Source: Thermococcus sp. 2319x1 (GTDB lineage Archaea > Methanobacteriota_B > Thermococci > Thermococcales > Thermococcaceae). Taken from it: 64,000 nucleotides of DNA. The notes beneath the pieces were generated by a model, which was not told the DNA's origin, made no database searches, and saw only the letters and a program-made list of their open reading frames with translations. How positions within the stretch are numbered: position 1 is the first letter of the stretch; every line of letters starts with the position of its first letter. Where the stretch lies: contig NZ_CP012200.1 in the NCBI RefSeq assembly GCF_001484685.1, positions 56,321 to 120,320 on the forward strand, written 5' to 3'. Position numbers and translations under genes: made by a program. Shown here piece after piece: positions 8,440-17,291 of the stretch.

Positions 8440-9048
8440 TTAGAGCCCCAAAATTTCTTTTGCAGCCTTTATTCCAAGGTCAAAGGCTTTCATGTTCATT
8501 TCCACGGCTTTTGGAGGGACGCTTAGCTTTATGACTTCTCTGACGTGCTCGGCATCGAGCGGGAACTCCGGAATCTGTGTTAAAGCTCCAATTAGAACTG
8601 TGTTTGTTGTGACAACGTGACCTGCTTGTTCGGCAAGCTCTTCAGCATTAAAGCCAATCCATTTCGCCTTGAAGTCCTCTTCGAAGACTTTTCTTATCTC
8701 TTCCAAGCTTGGATACTTTGCCATTCCCATTGAAACCTGCACTGGAACTATTGGCTTTGTGTTAACAACTACCACTCCACCCTCCTTGAGGTAGTTGATG
8801 TATCTTAAGGCCTCTACGGGCTCGAAGGAAAGCATAACATCCGCTTTTCCCTCTGGCACCATTGAGCCGTAAACGTCCTCTCCAAAGCGTACGTAACTTA
8901 TGACGGAACCAAAGCGCTGGCTCATTCCGTGGACTTCTCCTATCCTCACCTTGTATCCCGCTCTCAAGGCAGCCCAGCCAAGAACGTTTGCGGCCGTTAA
9001 AACTCCCTGACCGCCTACCCCGGTGATGACTATGTTATACTCCCTCAT
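8440..9048 (-). CDS. iorB: Indolepyruvate ferredoxin oxidoreductase, beta subunit
   Basis: 202 residues, ATG behind GGAGGGATC. Corresponds to the gamma-type domain of 2-oxoacid:ferredoxin oxidoreductases: [22 protein letters not shown] near the start (seen as GVGGQG), then [19 protein letters not shown]. With IorA it oxidatively decarboxylates aryl pyruvates made from Trp, Phe and Tyr to aryl-acetyl-CoA and reduced ferredoxin. Its start overlaps the iorA stop by 4 bases, so the two are coupled. Last gene of the acd-iorA-iorB operon. Confidence 0.93.
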   Translation of the reverse strand: MREYNIVITGVGGQGVLTAANVLGWAALRAGYKVRIGEVHGMSQRFGSVISYVRFGEDVYGSMVPEGKADVMLSFEPVEALRYINYLKEGGVVVVNTKPIVPVQVSMGMAKYPSLEEIRKVFEEDFKAKWIGFNAEELAEQAGHVVTTNTVLIGALTQIPEFPLDAEHVREVIKLSVPPKAVEMNMKAFDLGIKAAKEILGL

Positions 9049-10985
9049 TGTGATCCCTCCTTTACGGGTTCAAAGGCCCCAAATGGACACACCTGGGCAC
9101 AACCTCCGCATCCCCAGCACATTGTTGGCTCAACTCTTGCCTGCCTCTTCTCCTCGTCCCAGTAAATCGCTGGACAGCCATAGGCGTTTATACATACCCT
9201 ACATCCTGTGCACTTCTCCTCATTGACTTGGTAGATTGGCCATTTCATTCCCCTTCTTCTCATTTGTCCCACTTTGTAGAGGGCACACACTTGTCTCGAT
9301 ACCACAACGCTAACTCCTTCAACCTCTAAGGCCTTCTTTATGGTCTCATAGGTTGTCTTTATGTCATATGGGTCAACTACTGCCACAAAATCAGCTCCCA
9401 TGGCTTTTGCAACGTCCTCTATGGGTATTCTCTTGCCCATACCATGCGGGGTCTGTCCGGTGCTTGGATTTGGCTGATCGCCGGTCATTGCAGTGACGAG
9501 GTTATCCAAAACCACTATGAGAACGTTTGAGCGGTTGTAGATTGCGTTTGCCAAAGCTGGCAAACCAGTGTGGTAGAATGTTGAGTCACCAATTGTGGCA
9601 ACTATCACTTGCTTCTCGGGGTTTCTCTGTTCTTCACTTAGACTTCCGTTCTGGGCTATGCTCAACCCATGGGCAATTCCGATTGAAGCTCCCATAGCCA
9701 CGGTTGTATCAACGGTTTGAAGCGGCGGAAGCAATCCAAGGGTGTAGCAGCCTATGTCACTTGGATAGATCGCCCTTGCCCTTGTGGCCTTCTTTATGGC
9801 GTAGAAGCTGTTTCTGTGTGGACACGCTGGACACAGTGAAGGAGGTCTTGGGGGTAAGAGGGGCTTAACCTTTTCGTACTTTGCGTCAAGCTCTTCAAAG
9901 TTTATTGGCGTCTCAAGCCCAAGGAACTTTGCTATGGCAGTTACAGCCCTCCTTGTCGTCATCTCGTAAACTCTGGGCACGAGGTCTTTTCCATGAATTG
10001 GGATTGTGAAGCCTCTGTCATAGGCCCACGTTTTTACCTGCTCCTCAACCACCGGCTCAAGCTCCTCAACGATGAGAACCATCTCAAGTCCCTGGAAGAA
10101 CTTCTCTAACAATCCATAGGGAACTGGGAACGGTGTTCCAAGCTTGAGGATCTTCACATCGTCAACGCCAAGCCAGGCGAGAGCTTCTTTAACATAGGCG
10201 TAGCTTAAGCCAGGAGCGATTATACCAACCTTGGCGTTCTCGTCGCCTTCTATCCAGTTGAATGGACAGTTGTTGAGTTCCTCTCTTATTTTTTCAATTT
10301 TCTCAAGGATTACCGGGTGGAACTTTCTTGCGTTAGCTGGGACATCGACAAACCTGTTTGGGTCTTTTTTAAACTTGCCAAACTTTCTCTTTCCCTGCTT
10401 TATCTCCTCTGGCAGTTCCCCTAATACTACATCCCCTCTTGCGTGTGAAGTCCTCGTCGTTGTCCTTAAAATCACAAAGTGCTTAAACTTCTCGCTGAGC
10501 TCGAAAGCGTATTTTGTCATTTCCTTTGCCTCTTGGGGATCGCTCGGCTCGAGAACCGGAACGTTTGCAAACTTTGCGTAAATCCTTGTGTCTTGCTCAT
10601 TCTGTGAAGACCACATGCTTGGGTCGTCTGCCACCATTATGACGAATCCACCCTCAACACCCATTCCAACTGCACTCAGGAAGGTATCGGCAGCAACGTT
10701 TAAACCAACGTGCTTCATTGCCGTCATTGCCCTGAGGCCACTCCAAGCTGCGGCTAAAGCGGTCTCAAAGGCAACTTTTTCGTTTGTGGAGTACTCCATG
10801 TAGACTCCAGCTTTTTTGCTTACAACGGCCATTGTATCGGTGAGCTCCGAGCTTGGAGTTCCAGGATAAGCGGCATAAACCGCTATGTTTGCCTCAAGTG
10901 CTCCTCTGGCTATTGCTTGATTCCCTAAAAGCAAAACCCTTTCCCCGGGTTTGTCCCATAAAACAATATCGCTAACTTTAGCCAT
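9045..10985 (-). CDS. iorA: Indolepyruvate ferredoxin oxidoreductase, alpha subunit
   Basis: 646 residues from ATG 10985, which has GAGGTGGT upstream and gives [15 protein letters not shown], the usual Pyrococcus start; frames open further upstream to 11042 inside the previous gene. N-terminal pyrimidine-binding domain ([25 protein letters not shown]), a central region, a TPP-binding domain with [32 protein letters not shown] and then two C-terminal [4Fe-4S] ferredoxin motifs, [14 protein letters not shown] and [16 protein letters not shown]. Together with IorB it makes aryl-acetyl-CoA in amino-acid fermentation, passing electrons to ferredoxin. Cytoplasmic, oxygen sensitive. Confidence 0.95.
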   Translation of the reverse strand: MAKVSDIVLWDKPGERVLLLGNQAIARGALEANIAVYAAYPGTPSSELTDTMAVVSKKAGVYMEYSTNEKVAFETALAAAWSGLRAMTAMKHVGLNVAADTFLSAVGMGVEGGFVIMVADDPSMWSSQNEQDTRIYAKFANVPVLEPSDPQEAKEMTKYAFELSEKFKHFVILRTTTRTSHARGDVVLGELPEEIKQGKRKFGKFKKDPNRFVDVPANARKFHPVILEKIEKIREELNNCPFNWIEGDENAKVGIIAPGLSYAYVKEALAWLGVDDVKILKLGTPFPVPYGLLEKFFQGLEMVLIVEELEPVVEEQVKTWAYDRGFTIPIHGKDLVPRVYEMTTRRAVTAIAKFLGLETPINFEELDAKYEKVKPLLPPRPPSLCPACPHRNSFYAIKKATRARAIYPSDIGCYTLGLLPPLQTVDTTVAMGASIGIAHGLSIAQNGSLSEEQRNPEKQVIVATIGDSTFYHTGLPALANAIYNRSNVLIVVLDNLVTAMTGDQPNPSTGQTPHGMGKRIPIEDVAKAMGADFVAVVDPYDIKTTYETIKKALEVEGVSVVVSRQVCALYKVGQMRRRGMKWPIYQVNEEKCTGCRVCINAYGCPAIYWDEEKRQARVEPTMCWGCGGCAQVCPFGAFEPVKEGSQ

Positions 10986-10995
10986 CCACACCACC

Positions 10996-12363
10996 TCATT
11001 CTTTAACAACACCCTTTGACTTGGCGAACTCAGCCAGAGCATAAGCGGCTACCCCAACGTCTTCGGGCCTTTCATAAGTTGGAATGCCTTCTCTTTCAAG
11101 AAGTTCCTTGGCTTTCTCGCTAACGTGTCCGGCCATGAACAATGCCAAAACCGGTTTTCCATTATTGACTTCCTTAACGGCTTTTATGACCCCTTCCGCG
11201 TGCTCCGTCGGAGTCATCCCCGCAAAAGTTGGCACAACACAAATAGCGATGAGCATATCAACGTTTTCATCCTCTAAGAGGAGCTTTGCTGTCTTGTAGT
11301 ACTCCTCCCCCCTTGCTGAGGCTATCATATCAACTGGGTTCTTAACTGCCGCCATTGGAGGCAAGAATGATCGGAGCTTTTGCATTGTTTCCTCTTCCAA
11401 GTTGGCTAACTTTAGTCCCCTCTTGTCTATCTCGTCTGCCGTTAAAACCCCGGGACCACCTGCGTTGGTCATTATTGCGACTCTCTTTCCTTTTGGCAGT
11501 GGTTGGGTAAAAGCCCTTGCCATACTCAACATTTCATCTATGGTGTTTGCAACTAAAATTCCGCTTTGCTTGAATGCGGCTTCATAAATGGCGTAACTTC
11601 CGGCCAAAGAACCCGTATGGGATGAAGCAGCCCTTGCGCCGCTTTCGCTCTTTCCGGCTTTTAAGGCTATTATTGGCTTCTTCTTGCTGACTCTTTTCGC
11701 AACTTCCATGAATCTCCTTCCGTCTTTTATACCCTCTATATAAAGGGCGATGGCTTTGCTGTTTTCATCCTCGGCCAAATACTCCATAAGGTCTGCAAAG
11801 TCCACGTCACTCATATTTCCGACGCTTATGAACTTAGAAAATCCAATGTCCTCTTTGATAGTCTTGTAAACTATTCCAGCTCCTAAGGCTCCGCTTTGGG
11901 ATACGAAGGCAACACTGCCTTTCTTGGCGTTCATTATAAACGTTGCATTGAGATTGCTGTGGGTGTCCATTACTCCTACACAGTTAGGCCCTATAATCCT
12001 CATTCCATATTTATGGGCTATTTCAACGAGTTCTCTCTCTTCTTTCTTTCCCTCTTCACCCATTTCGCCGAATCCCGCTGTTATTATTATGACACCTTTC
12101 ACGCCTTTTTCTCCGCAATCGATGAGTGATTGTTTGACGAATCCTTTGGGTACAACTATGACAGCTAGGTCAACCTCGTCTGGAATATCCTTGACGTTCT
12201 TGTATGCTTTAATCCCTTGAACGACTTCGTCTTTTACATTTACTGGATACACCTTTCCTTTGTACTCTTTTAGGTTCTTGAAGACCTCATAACCGAGTTT
12301 CAGAGGATCATTGGATGCCCCCAGCACCGCAACGCTCCTTGGGGTGAAGAAATAATCGAGCAT
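10996..12363 (-). CDS. acdA: ADP-forming acyl-CoA synthetase alpha subunit (ACD II-like)
   Basis: 455 residues from ATG 12363, with GGTGATT 7 bases upstream (GTG 12375 is possible). CoA-binding Rossmann domain at the N-terminus (PRSVAVLGASNDP), GPNCVGVMD, succinyl-CoA ligase-like region with the active-site loop and GSLAGSYAIYEAAF (HTG in SSHTGSLAG), and MTNAGGPGVLTADE. ADP-forming synthetases turn acyl-CoA plus ADP and phosphate into acid plus ATP. The gene directly precedes iorAB, as in Pyrococcus, where this isoform accepts aryl-acetyl-CoA. So the operon couples aromatic amino-acid oxidation to ATP formation. The beta subunit is not in this window. Confidence 0.9.
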   Translation of the reverse strand: MLDYFFTPRSVAVLGASNDPLKLGYEVFKNLKEYKGKVYPVNVKDEVVQGIKAYKNVKDIPDEVDLAVIVVPKGFVKQSLIDCGEKGVKGVIIITAGFGEMGEEGKKEERELVEIAHKYGMRIIGPNCVGVMDTHSNLNATFIMNAKKGSVAFVSQSGALGAGIVYKTIKEDIGFSKFISVGNMSDVDFADLMEYLAEDENSKAIALYIEGIKDGRRFMEVAKRVSKKKPIIALKAGKSESGARAASSHTGSLAGSYAIYEAAFKQSGILVANTIDEMLSMARAFTQPLPKGKRVAIMTNAGGPGVLTADEIDKRGLKLANLEEETMQKLRSFLPPMAAVKNPVDMIASARGEEYYKTAKLLLEDENVDMLIAICVVPTFAGMTPTEHAEGVIKAVKEVNNGKPVLALFMAGHVSEKAKELLEREGIPTYERPEDVGVAAYALAEFAKSKGVVKE

Positions 12364-12397
12364 TTTTACAATCACCGAGTTTCATATCGGTAAAAGT

Positions 12398-12407
12398 CTA
12401 TATAAGC
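12398..12407 (-). promoter_or_regulatory. TATA box of the acd-iorAB operon
   Basis: On the minus strand GCTTATATAG lies 35-44 bases upstream of the acdA ATG and is preceded by an A/G-rich stretch (AAA) that can serve as the BRE. The spacing predicts a transcript starting near 12372 with a very short leader holding only GGTGATT. Confidence 0.65.
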
Positions 12408-12521
12408 TTTCCGAGAAAGCGCAGTTAGGCAATCTTGGCCATAAAAAAGCACAAATTGGTCTTTGATGAGCATAAAACGACACGGATGAATTATCACTCG
12501 GAGTAATATGTTCTCAAAAGG

Positions 12522-12585
12522 CAAAGCCTCAGCTAACCCTCTTGTCATCACTCATCAGAGTGGCTAACGCTCGTCATCGGCTAAC
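12522..12585 (-). ncRNA. C/D box small RNA (rRNA 2'-O-methylation guide)
   Basis: Read on the minus strand: a C-box-like CCGATGA (12574-12580), a ~15-base guide, D' box CTGA (12555-12558), a 3-base spacer, a perfect C' box GTGATGA (12545-12551), a 12-base guide (12533-12544) and D box CTGA (12529-12532). Order, spacing and total length match archaeal C/D box sRNAs, which guide fibrillarin methylation of rRNA or tRNA five bases upstream of D or D'. The C box is imperfect. Targets were not determined. It lies in an otherwise gene-free 300-base gap. Confidence 0.65.
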
Positions 12586-12616
12586 ACTTTTTAAAGAAGA
12601 GGGAGTTAAAAGGTTT

Positions 12617-12671
12617 GGGATGATGTGCGTTTACCGGTCTGAGTGGTGATGAGATCGGCACTGTCTGACCT
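12617..12671 (+). ncRNA. C/D box small RNA, second copy on the opposite strand
   Basis: On the plus strand: C box ATGATGT (12622-12628), a ~12-base guide, D' box CTGA (12641-12644), a 3-base spacer, perfect C' box GTGATGA (12648-12654), a 10-12 base guide and D box CTGA ending about 12668. Short GG/CC flanks could close the terminal stem. The RNA ends against the stop codon of tmk, which is transcribed towards it. Guide targets were not determined. Confidence 0.65.
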
Positions 12672-13301
12672 TTATTCTCTTTTTTCAAGGAGTTCATGCT
12701 CAACTAAAGCCACTATATCATTGTGAATGTCCTCGACTGGGGCCAGGGCGTTTATAATCCTTATCTCCTCAAACTTCTCGGCAAGCTTCAAGTAGTTTTC
12801 TCTCACCTTTTTTTGTAGCTCTACAATTTTATCAAACTCTGACCTGATGCTCCTTCCGTTTATGCGTTTTATGCTCTCCTTAACTGGCAAGTCGAGGAGG
12901 ATTACGAGGTCAGCCCTTGGGGCGAAGGCATTTAGGTTGATGAGCCACTCCAGATCAAGCCCCCTTGCCCACTGGTAAGCCAGGGAGGAGTAGAAATACC
13001 TGTCTGAAATAACCACCTTTCCAGCTTTTAGAGAAGGCTCTATGAGCTTTTTAACGTGCTCTGCTCTGTCCGCGGCAAAAAGCAATGCCTCCGCTTCTTT
13101 GCTTATCCGTGCACCATCGATTATTCCCTCTTTTCCTCCCGTCAGTACGAGTCTCCTTATTAGCTTTCCAAAAGCGGTATCTGTAGGTTCTTTGGTGAGA
13201 ACGACTTCGTATCCCTTGTTTTCAAACCACTTCGCAAGCATTTTAGCCTGGGTTGATTTTCCTGCCCCGTCGATTCCTTCTAAGACGATGAACATGCCCA
13301 T
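12672..13301 (-). CDS. tmk: Thymidylate kinase
   Basis: 209 residues, ATG 13301 five bases after GGAGGTG. Phosphorylates dTMP to dTDP with ATP. P-loop GIDGAGKST near residues 9-17, the DR(Y) motif in [22 protein letters not shown] for dTMP binding, and a LID region around [11 protein letters not shown]. Normal length for archaeal TMPK. It stands alone between the C/D RNAs and the sugar-nucleotide genes. Confidence 0.92.
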   Translation of the reverse strand: MGMFIVLEGIDGAGKSTQAKMLAKWFENKGYEVVLTKEPTDTAFGKLIRRLVLTGGKEGIIDGARISKEAEALLFAADRAEHVKKLIEPSLKAGKVVISDRYFYSSLAYQWARGLDLEWLINLNAFAPRADLVILLDLPVKESIKRINGRSIRSEFDKIVELQKKVRENYLKLAEKFEEIRIINALAPVEDIHNDIVALVEHELLEKRE

Positions 13302-13368
13302 AAATACACCTCCAGAGTTGTGACTTACTTGATTTTTTGCTTTTTGTATTTCTTCTTGGAGTTGGAAT

Positions 13369-14076
13369 TCAGAGGGCTTTCTTCATATGATTTAAGAGCT
13401 CCCACATGCTTCCAAACTCTTTTTCTTCCTCTCCTTTGTGGAATTCCACATATCCATTTGGTTTGAAGCGGAGTCCAAAGGTGTAATCTCCTTTTTTGAG
13501 CTTTTGAAGGTAAACCTCCTTGGGTTTTGGAGGTAGGTAGCTGGTCATCATATCGTTGAGAAGCTCCACTTCAAACCCGAAGTGTTCATTTAATCTGGGA
13601 AAGAAGAGCACTGCTGGAGTATTCATGCAATCCACCAGTGCAGTCCCCTCTATCTTGAAGTTATAGTGCCTGAAGATATCCTGCAGAAAGTCATCCAGGG
13701 CGTTGGGATAGTAAACAGTCGCTCCTATATCGTTGGGATGTGCCTCTATAAACTTCTTGCTCTCCAGTATGGCCTCTATTTCATCGGGATCAAAGCCGCT
13801 AATCTCTACCCTTACCCCGTTGTGGTAGTAAACATATACCAGAGGAAGGCCCCTCTTATGGGCAAAGTCTTTGAGTGCTATCAGAGGAATAAGTCTAACA
13901 TCCATGGTCGCTGCCCCGGTGCTTACGATTCCCACGACGAGTGCTCTCTTTCCATACCTTGAAATTGCCCTTCCGTCTCGTCCTACCACTATAGTCCCCT
14001 GTCCTGCGGTTCCTATTGCTCTACCAAGCAGAGCGAGCTCCTCTGGGTTGAATTCCTCGGATTTATAAATCTCCAT
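13369..14076 (-). CDS. Short phosphohexomutase-like protein lacking the catalytic serine
   Basis: 235 residues; ATG 14076 is best spaced to GAGGTGATT, though ATG 14079 and GTG 14085 are in frame. The start ([33 protein letters not shown]) copies the first domain of phosphomannomutase/phosphoglucomutase, and the end ([18 protein letters not shown]) resembles later substrate-binding segments. The usual TASHNP phosphoserine loop and DGDADR metal loop are both absent, and it is half the usual length (~450). So mutase activity is unlikely. It begins 11 bases after the stop of a nucleotidyltransferase gene and is probably cotranslated with it, suggesting a regulatory or binding role in sugar-nucleotide synthesis. 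Confidence 0.65.
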   Translation of the reverse strand: MEIYKSEEFNPEELALLGRAIGTAGQGTIVVGRDGRAISRYGKRALVVGIVSTGAATMDVRLIPLIALKDFAHKRGLPLVYVYYHNGVRVEISGFDPDEIEAILESKKFIEAHPNDIGATVYYPNALDDFLQDIFRHYNFKIEGTALVDCMNTPAVLFFPRLNEHFGFEVELLNDMMTSYLPPKPKEVYLQKLKKGDYTFGLRFKPNGYVEFHKGEEEKEFGSMWELLNHMKKAL

Positions 14077-14086
14077 CATAATCACC

Positions 14087-15172
14087 TCAATCGGGAAGTA
14101 TTATACTTTCTTTTCCAATTCTTGACTCGGTCCAGATTTTTACATTTGCGCCAATTTTTGTGAACTCCTCAATCACGGAGTTATCTCCGATAACGCTACC
14201 GCTTTCAATAATTACACCCTTTCCGATGTAAACGTTCTCTCCAATTATCGCTTCGTAGATCTCTGCTCCTTCCTCGATAGTCACATTAGAGAATATTACC
14301 GAACGTTCTATTTTAACGTTTCTGCCTATTTTAACGTTATCTCCAAGTACGGCAAATCCCCTTATGCTGGGATTTCTGATTTGGCATCTCCTCCCGCTGT
14401 AAAGGGAGCCTCCATATTCCAGATTTCCTTTTAGGGATTCCGTTCTTAACTGTGGAAGCTGTAATCTTCCCAAGAACACATCTTCAGTTGCCTGAAGGTA
14501 GCTTGATGGCCTCCCCACATCGTTCCAGTATTCTTTAAACGGAAAACCATAAAGGGGCAAATTCTCTTCGAGCATTTTGGGAAACAGATTGAGTGAGAAA
14601 TCAAAGTTTTCCCCTTTGGGCACTAAGTCAAAGGCTTCTGGCTCGAACACGTAGATGCCTGCGTTTACAAGGTTGCTAAACGCCTCTTCCGGCTTTGGTT
14701 TTTCCTTGAACCTTATTATCCTGTTCTCTGAATCTACAATCGCTATTCCATACTGGGTTGGATCTTCAACCTGAGAGAGGGCTATTGTTGCGAGGGCTTT
14801 CTTTTTCCTGTGGTACTCGTAGAGGGCTTTAATGTCCAAATTCGTGAGAACATCGCTTGAGGCAACTATAAACGTGTCCTCTATTTTGTCCACAACCTTT
14901 TTTGTTGCTCCTGCAGTTCCTAGCTTTATGTTCTCTCCATTTGAATAGTGAATCTCAACCCCAAAATCACTTCCGTCTCCAAAATACTCCATGATTCTCT
15001 CTTTTAGGTATCCAACGAGTACGAATATCTCTTCCACTCCAGCGTTTATTAGGGCTTTGACTATGTACTCCATCATGGGTTTGTTGAAAAATGGTATCAT
15101 CGGTTTGGGGCGGTAGACGGTTAGAGGAAGCAATCTTGTGCCTTTTCCGCCCGCTAGAACTACTGCCTGCAT
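14087..15172 (-). CDS. Sugar-1-phosphate nucleotidyltransferase with left-handed beta-helix
   Basis: 361 residues, ATG behind GGTGGC. N-terminal nucleotidyltransferase domain: LAGGKGTRLLPLT (nucleotide loop), RPKPMIPFFNKPMMEYI, VASSDVLTNLD and FKEKPKPEE. From about residue 245 come hexapeptide repeats (IGRNVKIERSVIFSNV, IGENVYIGKGVIIES, IGDNSVI) forming a left-handed beta helix. This is the layout of archaeal GDP-mannose, glucose-1-phosphate or GlmU-like pyrophosphorylases. The exact sugar and base cannot be decided. Paired with the short mutase-like protein downstream. Confidence 0.85.
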   Translation of the reverse strand: MQAVVLAGGKGTRLLPLTVYRPKPMIPFFNKPMMEYIVKALINAGVEEIFVLVGYLKERIMEYFGDGSDFGVEIHYSNGENIKLGTAGATKKVVDKIEDTFIVASSDVLTNLDIKALYEYHRKKKALATIALSQVEDPTQYGIAIVDSENRIIRFKEKPKPEEAFSNLVNAGIYVFEPEAFDLVPKGENFDFSLNLFPKMLEENLPLYGFPFKEYWNDVGRPSSYLQATEDVFLGRLQLPQLRTESLKGNLEYGGSLYSGRRCQIRNPSIRGFAVLGDNVKIGRNVKIERSVIFSNVTIEEGAEIYEAIIGENVYIGKGVIIESGSVIGDNSVIEEFTKIGANVKIWTESRIGKESIILPD

Positions 15173-15247
15173 ACAACTGCCACCATAAAGTTTAGGGATT
15201 TCCCAGTTAATATAATTTATGGTGGTTTTATTGGAAATCTTTTTAAT

Positions 15248-15262
15248 TTGTCATAATGACAA
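15248..15262 (+). promoter_or_regulatory. 15-bp inverted repeat in the PEPCK promoter
   Basis: TTGTCATAATGACAA is a perfect inverted repeat (7-base arms, 1-base centre) ending 17 bases before the pck ATG, immediately downstream of the TTTTTAATT stretch that is the likely TATA box. This position suits a repressor acting on transcription start. It is not the TATCAC-N5-GTGATA glycolytic motif of Thermococcales. Confidence 0.5.
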
Positions 15263-15279
15263 TTTTTACGGTGATGTAA

Positions 15280-17154
15280 ATGGAGCCTTTGGAATACCTC
15301 CAAAATAGACTTGATCCGGAACAGTTTGAGAAAATTAGGGTAATTGACAATCCTGAGCTCCATGAATTTTTGGCAAAGTACATTGATCTTTTGAATCCTG
15401 CAAAAGTTTTTGTTTGCACAGACTCGAAGGAAGACGAGGACTATGTAAGGAGAAAGGCCATTGAATACGGAGAAGAGAAGCCCCTCGCAATGAGCGGACA
15501 TACCGTCCACTACGACGGCTATTATGATCAAGCTAGAGACAAGGCTAGGACTAAAATCTTGGTTCCTAAGGGGGTGGAGATTCCGTTCATAAACACTATG
15601 GACAGGGAAGAAGGGCTTAAGGAGATTCATGAAATCATGAGAGATATTGCAAAAGGTAAGGAGCTGTTTGTGTGTTTCTTTGTTCTCGGCCCTAAGAACT
15701 CAATCTTCACTATTCCAGCGGTTCAGCTCACCGATTCCGCTTATGTTGCCCACAGTGAGTTTATCCTTTACAGAAAAGGTTATGAGGAGTTTAAACGTCT
15801 TGGAAGAGATGCAAAGTTTTTGAAGTTTGTCCATTCCGCGGGGGAACTTGATGAAAGAAAGACCAGCAAGAACATAGATAGGAGAAGGGTTTACATTGAC
15901 CTTGAAGGGGAGACCGTTTATTCGGCAAACACGCAGTACGGTGGCAATGCAATAGGGCTCAAAAAGCTCGCCTTCAGGCTTACGATTAGGAGAGCTGTTC
16001 AAGAAGGCTGGTTGAGTGAGCACATGTTTCTTATGCGCGTGAACGGACCTAATGGGAGAAAAACCTATTTCACGGGGGCCTATCCATCTATGTGCGGCAA
16101 AACCTCAACAGCAATGCTTCCATGGGAAAACATCGTGGGGGATGACCTCACGTTCATAGTTGACATGAAAGGTGAAGCCAGAGGGGCTAACGTCGAGAAG
16201 GGTGTCTTTGGAATAATCCAGGGGGTCAACCACGAGGATGACCCAATAATATGGCAGGTTCTTCACTCACCGAATGAGATAATCTTCTCGAACGTTCTCG
16301 TTAAAGATGGAAAGACCTACTGGAATGACATGGGCATTCCGATTCCAGACGAGGGAGAAAATCACAGCGGGAAGTGGTGGAGAGGAAAGAAAGATGCCGA
16401 GGGTAACGAGATACCACCGAGCCACAAAAATGCCCGCTTCACAGTCAGCCTTGAGGCATTTCCAAACGTTGATTTAGAGGCCCTTGAAGCCCCTTGTGGC
16501 GTTAGAATCGGTGGCATAATATTTGGTGGCAGAGATGCGGATACCTGGCCCCCGGTGAGGGAAGCCTTTGACTGGGCCCATGGGGTCATTACTATGGGAG
16601 CGGCACTGGAAAGTGAAACAACCGCGGCCACCCTTGGAAAGGAAGGAGTGAGGGCATTCAATCCAATGGCTATTTTGGATTTCATGAGCGTTCATATTGG
16701 GGACTACCTTAGGAACTACCTTGAATTTGAAAAGAAGCTAAGGATAAAGCCGAAAATATTTGCCGTTAACTACTTCCTTAGGGATAAAGACGGCAGATGG
16801 CTGAATCATAAGCTCGACAAGGCAGTGTGGCTCAAATGGATGGAGCTTAGGGTTCATGGAGATGTTGATGCGATAGAAACTCCCGTTGGATACATTCCAA
16901 AATACGAAGACCTGAAGAGACTCTTTAAAGAAGTCCTCAACAAGGATTACAGCAGAGAAGACTATGAAAAGCAGTTCACCATCAGGGTTCCCGAGTTCCT
17001 TGCCAAAATAGAGAGGATTGAAAAGATTTACAAGGATGTTGGCAACATCCCAGAAGAGCTCTTTAAGATTTTAGAGGAAGAGAGACAAAGACTCCTAAAG
17101 GCGAAAGAGAAGTATGGAGATTACATATCCCCATTCCAGCTAGAAAAGAGCTAA
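15280..17154 (+). CDS. pckG: Phosphoenolpyruvate carboxykinase (GTP)
   Basis: 624 residues, ATG behind GGTGAT. Interconverts oxaloacetate and PEP with GTP/GDP. Family landmarks in order: SGHTVHYDGYYDQARDKAR, GGNAIGLKKLAFRL (substrate loop), YPSMCGKTSTAML (kinase-1 P-loop with the reactive Cys of GTP-type enzymes), then DDLTFI (metal-binding kinase-2) and GVRIGGIIFGGRD with NPMAILDF. Length matches the Thermococcus kodakarensis enzyme (~620). Serves gluconeogenesis or anaplerosis during growth on peptides. Transcribed alone; an inverted repeat lies in its promoter and a T-rich tract follows. Confidence 0.96.
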   Translation: MEPLEYLQNRLDPEQFEKIRVIDNPELHEFLAKYIDLLNPAKVFVCTDSKEDEDYVRRKAIEYGEEKPLAMSGHTVHYDGYYDQARDKARTKILVPKGVEIPFINTMDREEGLKEIHEIMRDIAKGKELFVCFFVLGPKNSIFTIPAVQLTDSAYVAHSEFILYRKGYEEFKRLGRDAKFLKFVHSAGELDERKTSKNIDRRRVYIDLEGETVYSANTQYGGNAIGLKKLAFRLTIRRAVQEGWLSEHMFLMRVNGPNGRKTYFTGAYPSMCGKTSTAMLPWENIVGDDLTFIVDMKGEARGANVEKGVFGIIQGVNHEDDPIIWQVLHSPNEIIFSNVLVKDGKTYWNDMGIPIPDEGENHSGKWWRGKKDAEGNEIPPSHKNARFTVSLEAFPNVDLEALEAPCGVRIGGIIFGGRDADTWPPVREAFDWAHGVITMGAALESETTAATLGKEGVRAFNPMAILDFMSVHIGDYLRNYLEFEKKLRIKPKIFAVNYFLRDKDGRWLNHKLDKAVWLKWMELRVHGDVDAIETPVGYIPKYEDLKRLFKEVLNKDYSREDYEKQFTIRVPEFLAKIERIEKIYKDVGNIPEELFKILEEERQRLLKAKEKYGDYISPFQLEKS

Positions 17155-17180
17155 CATATAAGAAAATCCGTCTCTTACTT

Positions 17181-17190
17181 CTTTTTTCTT
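17181..17190 (+). terminator. T-rich terminator after pckG
   Basis: CTTTTTTCTT within a longer pyrimidine tract (17171-17190) begins about 20 bases after the pck stop. Oligo-T tracts without hairpins are the usual intrinsic termination signal of archaeal RNA polymerase. Confidence 0.4.
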
Positions 17191-17212
17191 CGGTTAGGGT
17201 CACCAAAACCTT

Positions 17213-17222
17213 TTTATATAAC
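17213..17222 (+). promoter_or_regulatory. TATA box of the SLC41/PhoU-RCK operon
   Basis: TTTATATAAC preceded by AAAACCTT, a good BRE-TATA pair. It lies 70 bases before the ATG at 17292, so the transcript has a leader of roughly 45 bases, longer than most in this window; the leader is purine-rich and ends with GGGGGGAGGAAT. Confidence 0.6.
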
Positions 17223-17291
17223 TTTTCGGAGAGTTACTCGGTAAGGTAAAAGAGGGTGGCAAGGAGGGAGCGGAAATGAGGGGGGAGGAAT

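Noticed and set aside
12376-12671. tRNA gene in the gap before tmk
   Set aside because: No cloverleaf elements such as a T-loop GTTCRA and acceptor pairing; the C/D box layout explains the DNA.
15173-15279. Thermococcales glycolytic motif TATCAC-N5-GTGATA before pckG
   Set aside because: Not present; a different inverted repeat is there.
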